Shown here one piece after another: positions 48,462-59,637 of a DNA stretch of 64,000 nt (position 1 is its first letter; every line of letters starts with the position of its first letter). Source of the DNA: Hyparrhenia diplandra (lineage: Eukaryota; Streptophyta; Magnoliopsida; Poales; Poaceae); assembly GCA_015847255.1 (NCBI GenBank), contig JADLZK010011212.1, forward strand, positions 124,001 to 188,000, written 5' to 3'. Under the pieces are notes generated by a model. It worked only from the letters and a program-made list of their open reading frames with translations. It was not told where the DNA came from and searched no databases. The position numbers and the translations under genes were made by a program.

Positions 48462-50558
48462 ATGCATACGACGTCGGGAGTGGCAGCTCCAATGATATGG
48501 CTCGTTTTCACACTCCTGCTGGCATCACTGGTTTGCTTCTGTCTTGTTGCTTTCATTTTTTGTCCTTCGATTGATGGCATCTATCGTGACGATGAATCGA
48601 TGATTTACATTTTATCTACGCATAAGCATGTGCCGCAGGTCGCCGCCACAGAGACGGTGAAAGTGATCACCACCCCAGTCTTCGCTCAGATCCCTCGGCT
48701 TCAGGCAAGCAAAGACTTCCCGGTCCTCGTGCGCATTGAGGCGCCACCGGCGGCGCAGCAGCAGGGGCGCGTCCCCATCGACCTCGCCTTGGTGCTCGAC
48801 GTGGGCACCGGCACCGGCACGGCGAGGCTGGATGCAGTGAAGAAGGCCGTCAAGTTTGTCATCAGGCAGATCCACGACGGCGACCGTCTCGCCGTCGTCG
48901 GACCGTCGTCCAACAGACGACTAGTCACCGGGTTTCTGACCACTCACGATTATCGACGAAATGCTGAAAAATTCGTCGACGAGCTGGAGCCCCGTGGTGA
49001 GTTCACATCTGGCGCCGGCGCCGGCTTGGAGGAGGCCATCAAGGTACGTGCACGTTTCGTCGTCGTTATCTTCAGTTCAGACCAGCTATACTAGAAGCTA
49101 ATCATACCAACTGAAAGTTTAGATCCTAAAGGGAGCTATCGGCGACGGCGAGCCGGAGCAGCCGCGCGCGCTTCATCATCTTGGTGACGGACGCGGCGAC
49201 GACCGAGGCCAGCAGCAGATTCAGCAGGCTGCCGCGCGAGGACCTGCCCCCGGTGCACACGTTGGGCCTCGGCGCGGCGTACGACCCCAGGGCGCTGCTC
49301 TACATCGCCCGGGAATCCCAGGGCACGTACTCCTTCGTCGACCACGAGAACACGGACGGCATCACGGGTGCCATCGCCGTCTGCCTCAGCGGGCTCAAGG
49401 ACGTGGTCGCCGTCGGCACGCGCGTCCGCATCGAGGCGCCCGTCGGGAGCCGGGTCACGATCGAGAGGATCGATTCGGGGGCATACATGACTAGCACCGT
49501 CACCAGAGACGAGAAGACGTCCGGCGAGATCGCCGTCGGCGTCCTCTATGCCGGCGAGGTGAAGAGCTTCATCGTCCACCTCAGCGTGCCTGCTCTGCCT
49601 TCGATGGCAGGGTCGACCGCCTCCCTCGACGGCGGCTGCGACAAGCAACATCTGCTAACCGCGAGCTTCGTCGGCCACTACCCCACAGGCAACGAAGAAG
49701 ATGCTGCGGCTCCAGATTCTGCAAGTCCCCAAGCAATCTTGTACGTGCAAAGGCCACCACCGGAAGCCATCGACATCGCCGGCGGCGCGCTGCAGAGAGT
49801 CCCCGTCCCCGTGGTGATGAACCACATCGCGCGGTTCGGCGTGCTGGAGATGGTGACCACCTTCGTCAACAAAGACATCTCGCAGCTTAGTTCCATCACG
49901 GTGGAAGTGGCGACGAAGCTGCGCAACCAGTGGGAGCAGTTCGTGCAGGCGCGGCAGTTCTGGAGCGGCCTGGATCTGGGAGTCCTCGACGTCGAGGTCA
50001 ACACGATGGTGAGCATTCTAGAAGATGCAGCAGGAAAAGGAACCTCCACGATGTCTCTGTCGTCGGCGACGGCCTACATGCTGTCGTGGCTGTCGAGCTA
50101 CCAGATGCAGCGTCCGACGGCCATGGGATCGCCGGGCAACGTCGCCGCCGCGTTCGTCACCGTGAACATGCAGCTCACGCTGCAGCAGGCGACGGCGATC
50201 CTCACCAATGCTTCTCCTCCGTGCAACGACGGCGGCTGCCCGGCGTGCGAGTGCGGGTGCGAGGTCCGCTGCGTGCAGACACTGCCACCACCGGTGCTCG
50301 TGCCGTCCGGACGCGGCGACGACACCTACCGCGTCCACCCCGCGTATCCTCAGGGTGAATTGTTCAACGCCATCAACCAAGCAATGAAGCAAATGTACCT
50401 GGTACGTGCCTTGATAGGCTTCGCTGCTGATCAGTGAACTGGATCGGAGTCATAACTGATGAGGACGTACTCAATGCATGCAGGCGTTGGTCCAGGCGAG
50501 CAATCTCACGCGATGCGACGACGCTGCCGGCGCCGTCGAGGTTCGGCTGGCAGCATGA
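48462..50558 (+). CDS. VWA-domain protein, copy 2, degenerate MIDAS
   Basis: Exons 48462-49043, 49123-50401 and 50484-50558. An N-terminal hydrophobic segment (MIWLVFTLLLASLVC..., about residues 11-34) suggests a signal anchor, unless a CAG at about 48638 is an acceptor as in copy 1. The VWA domain starts TETVKVITTPVF. The MIDAS motif reads DVGTGTG where DxSxS is expected, so metal binding is probably lost. VHTLGLGAAYDP, ESQGTYSFVD, VGVLYAGEVKSF and SSYQMQRPTAMGSP match copy 1. The last exon encodes ALVQASNLTRCDD...RLAA. Exon 2 as read from acceptor 49122 needs removal of one base at about 49150. An acceptor after GGGAG at 49135 would keep frame (AIK then LSATASRS). I cannot decide between pseudogene and alternative splice site. 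Confidence 0.75.
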
Positions 50559-51071
50559 TATGGCCGGCGAGCGACAACGACAGATCGACGGAGGACGGGC
50601 ACAGAGGAAATTAATGCATACTCACCGCCAATGGAAATGCTAGCTATAGTACTAAGGAAACAAAAACTACCGTTTATGGTGTGCTTGCAATTTTATTACA
50701 CGTTTACTACGACCTACTGAACTACTTGGCAATAACACATCCTTATCACTATACCGTATAGTCTTTTGTGGGTATATTACCGATGAGCATTTTGGATGGA
50801 TGCCCGGCGACGGCGAGCGACGAGGAGGGAGGTGGCGAGCCACCTTTCGCCCTTTACCTATCGTTTTCCTTCTCACACAACCCTCCTTCCCCTCCTCTCT
50901 TGCTCCGTGGTTGTCGCCCTGGCTTGCAAAACTTTCCACGTGTGGAGGTGGGGGGTGGATCTGATCCAAAATGTCAACGGGACCCGAGACCCGATTCCCC
51001 GTGGGGAATTCCCCTATTAGGGGACGGGGATGGTACCAATTACGTCCCCACGGGGATAGAAATGGTAATCA
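50559..51071. other. 3' flank and spacer, no gene seen
   Basis: Follows VWA copy 2. 50940-51050 has CCCGATTCCCCGTGGGGAAT and GGGGATGG-type inverted motifs that look like a small repeat end. The open frames are short and compositional. Confidence 0.45.
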
Positions 51072-51614
51072 GTGTCCATCCTAACCTTTGTACCAATTAG
51101 CCAACCAGAGAGTCTGACCATAAAACAAAAAATTAAAGAGGCTGCCTTGAATTCAGTTTGTTCTTGGAGAGATATTGCGGATAGAGTCTGGATGCATGCT
51201 CTATTGAGCAGCTTATTTGTGGTGAACAATAATGAGTACAGCTGCAATCTGGTTTCACTGCAGTTGCACTTTTCACATGAGATATGGAATTATAACTTTC
51301 CATGGTTGCTAGGCACAAATCAGTTGCTGAGCAATCTGCAAGAGTTGCACCTAGATCCTGAAAGCCTCACAATCCTAATCTGTAAATTAATCTACTCTAG
51401 CAGGCTGAAGAACCAAGTCATTCACACTGTCAAGGGGAAGAACCACCTTGCTGGTGTGGCCGTGATATGCACAGTTTTGGATACCAGACATGGCTGTGTG
51501 ATTGAGATCCTAGATTGACAATATATGGTAGGTTCACTGGGTGATGTTTGTTGATGTTGTTGTAAACATGGAGGGGCACAGGCAATTTAGCTGGATGGCC
51601 TAGGAACATACGTC

Positions 51615-52433
51615 TATAGATGTTCAACGGGCCGGCCCGGTACCGCCCGTGGCCCGCTCGGGCCGGACCGGGCCGGCCGCTGCGGGCCGCTACGGGCTCT
51701 ACGGGCTGCGGGGCCGTGCCACCTGGCAGGCTCGGGCGGCTCCCTCGGCCCATGGCCCGGTCCGTGGGTCATTTTTCGGCCCACGGGCCACTCGGGCCAC
51801 CTTTCAGCGGGCGGCCCGGTGCGCGCTGCTGCTCCTGCGTGGAGCTTCGCTTGCCGCCGCTGCGCTGCGCTGCGCTGCTGCTCGCGCCGCCGCGTCGTAT
51901 GCTGCTCGTGGCGGCGCTTCGCGCCGCCGCCCCCCACGTCACGCTTTCGCCGCCGCGCGAGCCGTCGCTCCCAGCGCGTCTGCTCACGCCTGCGGCTCGC
52001 GCCCGCCGCTACCCGCTGCGCCGCGCTGCTGCTCTCCACAGCGTCCTGCTCGCGCTGGGCGCCGCCTCCCGTCGCCGCGCCGCCTCCCGCGCTGCTCGCC
52101 GTCCACGGCAGCAGCGCCGTGGGGGCCGGGGGAGAGGGAGGTGGCTGGTCGGAGGAATCTCGGAGGAATCGAGAGTTTGGGGTGCTGGGAGAGTGAGAAG
52201 CTGAGTGGAGATTTAGGGTTAGAAGAGGAAAATTACAGTACATGTATCATTGGGCCAAATTCAACGGGCCACCACCGGGCGACGGGCGGCACCGTGCCAC
52301 GGGCGAGGCAGCGGCCCATGGCCCGCCCGACCACCGGGCGGGCCGCCCGTAGCCCGCATAATACGGACCGGGCCGGCCCAGGTACCGGGCCGTTTTGTCG
52401 GGCCGCGGGTCACGGGCCAAATGGCCAACTATA
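51615..52433. mobile_element. GC-rich hAT-like element, about 820 bp
   Basis: Ends TATAGATGTTCAACGGGCC and, inverted, TATAGTTGGCCATTTGGCCC. Flanks CATACGTC and CATACCGC agree at 6 of 8 bases. Copy 2 (about 55390) lacks it. Subterminal GGGCCGGCCCGG and GGCCCG motifs are dense. The long open frames on both strands result from GC content and show no domain. Confidence 0.65.
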
Positions 52434-52632
52434 CATACCGCTATGGTTGTGTGTATATACATATATATATCTGTAGGTGACTAAATTGGCTCCACAGCTT
52501 ATAAATGTGCCATTCGTTAGCTCAGGAATTTGCCATGGTTGTGTACAAATACTGCCATGGGTTGTGTATAAACTCGAAGTCAAACCTAGCATAAATATAA
52601 TGTTCTTTGGTCACAGGTGGTAATGGTGCGAT

Positions 52633-52660
52633 CATTATCTAAAAAAAAAAAAAAAAAAAA
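52633..52660 (+). mobile_element. 28-nt retro-insertion (8 nt plus A20) with 17-bp target duplication
   Basis: CATTATCT followed by 20 A lies between two copies of GGTGGTAATGGTGCGAT (52616-52632 and 52661-52677). The paralogous site at about 55836 has a single copy. CATTATCTAAAAAA is also the 3' end of the truncated LINE at 56902-57099. Confidence 0.88.
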
Positions 52661-52860
52661 GGTGGTAATGGTGCGATGTCATGAGCTTGCTTGCTAACCA
52701 GTATACAATAGAGACGAAAGTAAATGGTCATTATTGTCATGAGAACACTAATACATATTGCCCTGTGTCGAAACAAAACAATATATACAAGCCATCATCA
52801 TCATGTGTCTGAAGCGAAAGGGAAGCATTGCCTAACTAGTCTGGTGAGCAGCAGCACACA

Positions 52861-53629
52861 GTTCTAGGTCCTTTCTAGACCTGCATGCTTTTTCAACATA
52901 ACAGTAACCGCGTTGTCATCATCGAGGTGGTTCACTAAGTCACAATTGTCACGATCACACACGCTATTGTGCTGTGTAGAGAAAATTGCATGCCAACATT
53001 CTGCTGTTGGCACTGCCACAGAGAAAAACAGGGCAACTCTGTCTGTGGCCATTTCTACAATACTTATTTGAAGTTCTACGATTCCTACTGACAAACAGGC
53101 CTCTATTGTTCAATTTCACTCCATTTGTACTCAAATGACCAGGTGCGATATGTGTGATCTTATATCAAAAGCAATAAAAATTGCTACGTTCTCTAGTTTC
53201 AAAGAAAATCAAAAGGAAAAGTACAGAAATAGGGAAGGGTATGTCGTATTTGGAAAGTCTGATTTGTCTTTGGCAGCATGGATGTGGCATTCCGATGTTC
53301 CAGCTAAAATTAACCAAGGTTTAGCTCTTAACCTTGCTCTTGACGCCATTTATGGCTCTACATGCACAGAACGCTTAGGAGATGCATCCCAACTCGGACG
53401 GCCTCAAATATGCAAAAATACAAAATCGCAACCTTGCAAAAGTAAAAATAAAAAATATCACGAGCTTGTGTTAGTGTGTGGCCTCCTAGCTCGACGGCAC
53501 CTCGCCTAAAATCTAGAGGGATGTATTATGACTCCATTTTCCCTTAATGAAGCACGTCCAAAGTGGACGCTTTCGGAAAAAAAAAAGAAAAGAAAATATT
53601 GCGACCTTGCAAAAGTAGAGTTTGTTACA
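52861..53629. other. Spacer, no recognised gene
   Basis: 52864-53094 (minus) and 53135-53509 (plus) have open frames of 76 and 124 codons with no domain or codon signature I trust. The motif CGGAAAAAAAAAAG near 53575 resembles a short A-rich retro-tail. Confidence 0.4.
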
Positions 53630-54135
53630 TCGACGCTCATGGTAATCCCATTATTACCGAGAGCCACATGCAAACAAAGCACAAGATTGTAATTACATGA
53701 CGATACACACTTTGCCACAGGAAAAGAAACGAGCAGAGACACCCCAGGTAATCAGAGCAACGACGACAGCGGCCTCAACTGCCTTTACCTGGCCGGGCAC
53801 CCGTTAGTGGCTTCCTCTCCAATTGTCGCTGCGAGATTCCTTGGCCACGCGGCGTTTTGCTGAAGGTCCTAGCATTTCTTTACTTTCAAAGCATGCAGGG
53901 CCTCGTCGGACTTGCTTTGGGATGACTTTTCTGCTGCTAAGCCACCACTGCAGCCCAAGCTCCCCTGGACGGACACAGCCCATCCAGGTGCGGCCTCCTG
54001 AGCCAAAGTGCCCAAACTTCCCCACTGAAGACGCATCGTAGCAGATGATGCGTCATCTGTTGCCTGATCGCAGACGATGCAACTGTCAGAGTCCCGCTGC
54101 CGACGACCGTGGTGGAATCCCCTGGTTGCCTCTCC
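53630..54135 (-). pseudogene. LINE ORF2 C-terminal (zf-RVT) fragment
   Basis: On the minus strand, CIVCDQATDDAS then HLLLRCVFSGEVWALWL (about 54080-53985) is the zf-RVT motif, followed by WWLSSRKVIPKQVRRG (about 53945-53900). Frame changes are needed between them. This is a different LINE lineage from 40880-48290. Confidence 0.7.
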
Positions 54136-54454
54136 TTAATGGCCAAGGCATATGCATTGGTTGCTTGATTCCTAATGCTTCTCATTCCTAAATCAGTTTC
54201 CATGCATGCTATTTCAGAAGACATGACATGCATGGAAGTGTTGTTGAGAACTTCTCTTGTAAATTACTTGCAGCCCATATTTCTATATGGATATATGGTC
54301 TTGGCTTGTTGGAATGGAGACATATATAGGCAATGTAGAAAGACTCGTATGGGGGGCATAACCATAATACCATGGATGGTGACATTAAGTGCCACTGATA
54401 TTTGCAATTTGAATCAGCGCTTCATCCTAAGTGATCTGCATCGGCACTAGTGGT
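54136..54454. other. Spacer, no gene seen
   Basis: No domain or structural signal is recognisable on either strand between the LINE fragment and duplicated segment copy 2. Confidence 0.4.
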
Positions 54455-55960
54455 AACCAATGTTCATCCTAACCATAGTACTATTTGGCCAACCAGAGCG
54501 ATGCCATAAAACACAAGAAGAGGCTGCCATGAATTCAATATGTTCACTGTGTTTGGAGAGATATTGCTCAAAGAGTCTGTATACATGCTCTATTGTGCAG
54601 CTTATTAGTGGCGAACAATAATTTTTGTTTGAAGGGAAACAGGAGGGGCAAGGAGTTGATCAAAAGAAAGCAAAAAAAAGTTCACAAACGTCCAAGAAAC
54701 AAAAAAAAACTTACAAAGAAAATTAAAAGAATTTCACAAAGGCTTCTATCCATTGATCAACTAAACGGTAGTAAGATTTCTTTGCTCTCTTAGAATAACT
54801 AAGGTAAATGCAGACTTGAAGATCGTCTTGCAGCTTCGAACAGAAGCCTGGATTCCGTTGAAGATTACATGATTTCGAAGCATCCAAATAGACACATAGT
54901 TACTATAATCTCCGTATAAAACGACAGATGAAGCTGATTTCTGAAGGTTTCAAAAATCTCAATAGGAGAGCAATTTGATGGCACGAGAAGATCCAAGATC
55001 TTCCAGCAGGCCAAAGCCAACAATAATGAGTACAGCCGCAATCTGCTTTCGTTGCAGTTACAGTTTGAACATCTGATATGGCATATAAACTTTCCATGGA
55101 TGCCTAGCGCAAATCAGTTGCTGACCCATGTTATCCTGTTGCACCTAGATCCTGAAAGCCTCACAATCCTAATCTGTAAATTAATCTACTCTAGCAGGCT
55201 GAAGAACCGAGTCATTCACACTATCAATGCAAAGAACCACCTTGCTGGTGTGGTGATCTGCGCAGTTTTGGATACCAGACATGGCTGTGTGGTTGAGATC
55301 TAAGATTGGCAATATATGGTAGGGTCACTGGGTGATGTTTCTTGACGCTGTTGTAAACATGGAGGGGCACAGGCAATTTAACAGGATGGACTAGGAACAT
55401 ACTACCTGTGTGTATACATATATATCTGTAGGTGACTAGATCAGCTCTACTCCACAGCTTATAAATGTGCCAGCATAGCTCAGTTGGTGAGCACTCCGGG
55501 TTGGGAGGCCACCGGTCATGGGTTCGAGTCCTCTCGGACGCATGATTTCCCACAAAAAAAATCCCCTCGCCGGTCCCCGTGTGCCAAAGCATGGTGTGAA
55601 GCCTGACCCTTCTCACGGGCATGTGGGCTCCCATGTCAGGGCGGGGGCTGGGGTTCGGGGATTTTTCAGGATCTGGTGAGAAGATCTTCTTCTTAATGAA
55701 ATACGGGTGGGGACATCGTCCCCCCTCAGGTCGTGGTAGCTTAGAAATTTTCCATATGGTTGTGAGCATATACTGCCACGGGTGTGCGTATAAACTGGAA
55801 GTCACACCTTGCATTAATGTCCTTTGATCACAGGTGGTAATGGTGTGATGTCATGAGCTTGTTTACTCATTGTTGTCATGAGCACACTATATAATTGCCC
55901 TGTCGACAGAAACAATATATGCATGCCATCATGCTCTTGCCTCCGCTACACTCCAAAACA
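54455..55960. repeat. Duplicated segment, copy 2
   Basis: Pairs with 51072-52860. It differs by an insertion of about 380 bp at 54640-55020 (A-rich, AAACAGGAGGGGCAAGG) and by the SINE at 55471-55730. Confidence 0.8.
55471..55730 (+). mobile_element. tRNA-derived SINE, forward
   Basis: A box TAGCTCAGTTGGTGAGCACT and B box GGTTCGAGTCC (about 55522) are followed by a body with GGGGTTCGGGGATTTTT and TCTTCTTCTTAATGAAATAC. The site is empty in copy 1 near 52508. It shares the body with the reversed SINE at 12191-12564. It is not a tRNA gene because no acceptor stem closes. Confidence 0.88.
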
Positions 55961-56382
55961 GGGCCACTACGCCTGTGTGGCATTTCTACAATATTATTTA
56001 TGTGAATCTCCTACATCCAAAGAGGCCAGCATTCTTGACTTTGTATTTGGTACTTTCTCACAATTTCCCATAGTGATTTCATATCAACGTGGAGGGTACA
56101 GTAACAGCTGGCAGATCAAGCAATACAAATTCAAATATTCTAATCTGAACAGAAACAACAAAAAAAAGCTCAGAAATCAGAAAGAGTTTGTCCTCCTTTT
56201 TCTTGAGGCAAACAGGAGGGCTGGTGTGTTATCGAAGAGAAATTTTACAATGGCCTTATTATCCCCTACGACATCCATGGGGTGGAGTCGGCTGGTACAC
56301 TGGTGGTGCATCGCGAAGCTGACTAGTCCCAATCTCGTCGGCTACAAAGGTGCGGTCCTCGTCCTTGCAGTCTACTATAACC
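55961..56382. other. Downstream flank of the kinase gene, no gene accepted
   Basis: A 195-codon plus-strand open frame crosses here but overlaps exons of the minus-strand gene and has no domain. Confidence 0.4.
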
Positions 56383-56901
56383 TCAAACCTGCTGGCGCTT
56401 TCCTCGATCCAAGGCCCCTGCATGAGCACGAGCTGCCACACCAGCAAAGTCGCAAGTTCAACTAGTTGTTGTCTAATAAGGTAATAAATAGGATTCCGTG
56501 GACAAAGGAAGGTTACCTGTAGTTGATGCTGTGGCTGTAGAGTTCGAATGGCTCGACGAACCAGCATCAAAGTGGATCAGAGTGCGCTGACTGGACAATG
56601 CGGTCCGCTGAGCTCCAGACGTCACTGTGGCAGCAGATGCAGGGAGTGCAACATCTTGATTAGCTGACGACATGCAGCTCATCTTCAACGCCATGCGCCG
56701 GCAGCTCTGTTGGATGCGCTAAAGCAACAACAAGAATTACCGACCAAATAAAATAGTTAATTCACTATCAAAATGGTGGAAATCTCCTAGTGATGTTGGT
56801 TGACCTAGTGTTTTAGTATTCAGCTTTCAGTATAAACTTTGATAGTGATTAATACTAAAAAAACTTGAAGAATTGCACCAGTTTGATAGTGATTATTTAT
56901 A

Positions 56902-57099
56902 ATGGATCCATGCATGGTTGAGACAAATTGTTTGCTTTCTGCGAGACATATTGGTCATGCTTAGCAAAAACTTTGTTTCTTTTTCCACCTGCATTTGTTG
57001 CAGCCGTTTTCTTTTAAATTAGGAGATACTTTGTAATAATTGGTCTGATTCTATCTATTGATAGATGAAGCCGGATTTGACAATCCATTATCTAAAAAA
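56902..57099 (+). mobile_element. 5'-truncated LINE tail, 198 bp
   Basis: Starts ATGGATCCATGC and ends GACAATCCATTATCTAAAAA. It is flanked by a perfect 13-bp target duplication GTGATTATTTATA (56889-56901 and 57100-57112). It lies in an intron of the kinase gene. Confidence 0.88.
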
Positions 57100-57666
57100 G
57101 TGATTATTTATAACAAGTTAACCCAACATTCATGATGACGGAAGGAGTTTACTACCTGGCCAAAGGCTCGCAGTGCACTGAGTTCTTTTGGAGTCTCGGA
57201 TGTAACCTGCAACTCGTGCCCAGCCTCGTTATTAGCCTCCAAGACTACAAGCTGGTCGCACTGCAAAACACAATGAAACTTACGCTTAGTAAACCAACAG
57301 ACAGAATACAAATATGAGGTATAGGTAGCTAGGGAACAAGTCATACATATGAATGTACTATTGTGCATGTGTGTGTATATTAAAAAGTTGAGTAGTCGGA
57401 TTCATGAGGACATCAATTGTACACGTTGGTCCTTACCTACTAGCCCCCATATGAGATGCGCCTACTAACTTAAAGACAGAACGAAAAGTAGAGAAAAAAA
57501 TATATTCTCGCGTGATGCAACAGTGACTATATATACCTCACTTGTGGCTTTCAGCAAGCTTTCATCAGTACCAATGTTAGCCAATTCAGAAAGAATCTCG
57601 GTTATATCAGGCCTTTGCACTCGATCTTTCTTCACACATCTTAATGCTATTTTGATGCATGCCATC

Positions 57667-57748
57667 ACTTCCTGAGATGCATGGTTTGACACTGTACTAG
57701 CGTCCACCACTTCCTGAGATGCTGCATGGTTTGACACTGTACTAGCGT
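57667..57748 (-). repeat. In-frame tandem duplication in a kinase exon
   Basis: The segment encoding ASTVSNHASQEV occurs twice in succession (42- and 45-bp units), adding about 14 residues before MACIKIAL. Confidence 0.85.
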
Positions 57749-58785
57749 GCAGCCTCTTTAGCCAGTTTCCATGTACCTACGAAATTGAAACATGCAAGAT
57801 GCGGAAAAGGCCATGCATATACATTAGTGAAAAAGAATGTTTTAATTTCCTTACATGCTTAACAAATTCTTCGGATTCTTCGGGAGAAGTGTCTGCATAA
57901 TCAAAGTAGCCCTTCTTGCCGGCCATCATTTGTATGATTATGACACCCAGACTAAATATGTCAAACTTCGGACTGATTGCCTGTCCATTGATGTATTCTG
58001 GTGGCATGTATCCACTACATTGAATCAAATACAATTATATTTTAGTGAAGTACATTAAGAATTAATTAATTAATTTCTGTTGAACCACTAACTTACCGTG
58101 TTCCTGTAACATCCTTGGATTGTGTCTTATGGGTTTGCATGGAATCAAAGAGTCTTGCCAAACCAAAATCGCCAATTTTGGTGTCATGTCTTTATCCAAC
58201 AATATATTTTCAGGTTTTAAGTCCAGATGGTAAATGTGACGACTAGATCTATTATGAAGGTGATCTAAACCCTCACAAATTCCTTTGATTATTTTGTAAC
58301 ATGTGTCCCAATCAAGATTACAGGCCTCATCATCTACACAAGTAAATAATAAAAAGCATGTAACCTAGAAGTAAAATTAGGAAGTTTTATTAATCTTAGG
58401 CACTTATATTTTCTATCAAGATTATGAACAATTGCTCCAAGACCACTTCCAAACTCTCCATAGCCACGATGCACCTGGCCTATATATGGTAGCTAGTATA
58501 GAAAAATGGCATTGAAAACCCAATATCATGCCATGGTAAACTATAACACAACCTAATCTTGAGTTTTGGTCCAAAATTAAAAACCTTGCTCCAAACAGTG
58601 CCTAGCACAAGGAAACAATCTTGCTAGGTCGTACAGCTACTTAAAGGCAAATAGAAGGATTTTCTTCTTGAACCAAGGAACTGCTACTTTTCCTTGTTTC
58701 AACGTTTTTTTCGAAAAGCGAGCTTAGCTCGTCCTTGTTTCAACGTCAATGCCACCATACCACTTAGTTAAGGTTTGAAGCTTTT

Positions 58786-59156
58786 TATGCATACTAATGC
58801 TGGTGCACAATTTTGGTTTGAGTGGAAGCTTAGAGTTGTGAGGCTTTGAATTCAAATGTTTTTTCAAACTTTTTTCTTGAAAGCGTGCACATTGCACGTA
58901 TTGCATTAAAGGGAATTAGAGTCTTACATGTTGTACGATTTAGCCAAAATATTTGGCCGCCACGCACAAAACCACACTTACAAAGGTCGCCGGCTTAAAC
59001 GGCGCTGCAAAATGGGTGTACTCTAAAGGGAAACTAATGTGCGACAGGTAGAAGAAAGACAAGCGGGCGCTACTGCATAAAAACATTTGAATTCAAAGCC
59101 ACACAACTCTAAGCATCCACTCAAACCAAAATTGTGCACCAGCATGAGTATGCATA
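58786..59156. repeat. 77-bp inverted repeat with a 217-bp spacer
   Basis: Arms 58786-58862 and 59080-59156 are reverse complements with only a few mismatches (core CTGGTGCACAATTTTGGTTT). It is probably a foldback-type MITE. Confidence 0.85.
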
Positions 59157-59637
59157 AAACCGGTGCTCTCCCCGTAATATTCCGATCTTCTACGTAATAT
59201 GAAAATAGTGCATGTAATGTTGGACAACTTAAGTAAACGGTTTCCCCTTCTCTCCCCGTTCAAAATCATGGTGTTGGCCAAGTCATCACCACGATTAAGG
59301 TACTGATTGAAATAAAATATTTTCAGAATGGATTAAAATTTTGATTTAATTCAACTCTGCTTGTTCAACATACAAACTCTCGCACACAATTAATTTCCCT
59401 ATTTTAAACAAAATAATTTTTTGGGCACCCATATAAATTAAATGTATGTGTTCTTTCGATTTTATTTGGGGTTTCATTGGAATTGTTTTTATTTTCAAAC
59501 CCTTGGAAAGAAAAAAAAAAAAACATTTTTCGAACAAACACACCTGACCAACCCACCAAATACTCGGTCGAGACACCAACAACACCGAGTCTCGCTGGAA
59601 CAAGTCTTGGACTGATGGTAGTCTTAAGTGGGATTTA

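Larger units (their letters stand above)
51072..52860. repeat. Duplicated segment, copy 1
   Basis: 51072-51606 and 52455-52860 align in order with 54455-55400 and 55402-55960. Examples are CACCTAGATCCTGAAAGCCT, CACAGCTTATAAATGTGCC and TCACAGGTGGTAATGGTG. This copy alone has the GC-rich insertion at 51615-52433 and the tiny retro-insertion at 52633. Open frames are partly shared, but neither a start nor a domain is recognisable. Confidence 0.8.

Noticed and set aside
49136..50392. Minus-strand open frames over VWA copy 2
   Set aside because: Shadows of the GC-rich plus-strand gene.
51614..52480. Overlapping open frames up to 275 codons
   Set aside because: High GC content removes stops in all frames. 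No domain, and the segment is an insertion absent from its paralogue.
53135..53509. 124-codon plus-strand open frame
   Set aside because: No recognisable domain, no homologous frame in the paralogous segment, and no gene signals around it.
55475..55550. tRNA gene
   Set aside because: Only the promoter boxes resemble tRNA. The sequence continues into a SINE body and is absent from the paralogous segment.
55878..56465. 195-codon plus-strand open frame
   Set aside because: Runs over spacer and antisense to kinase-gene exons, with mixed composition and no domain.
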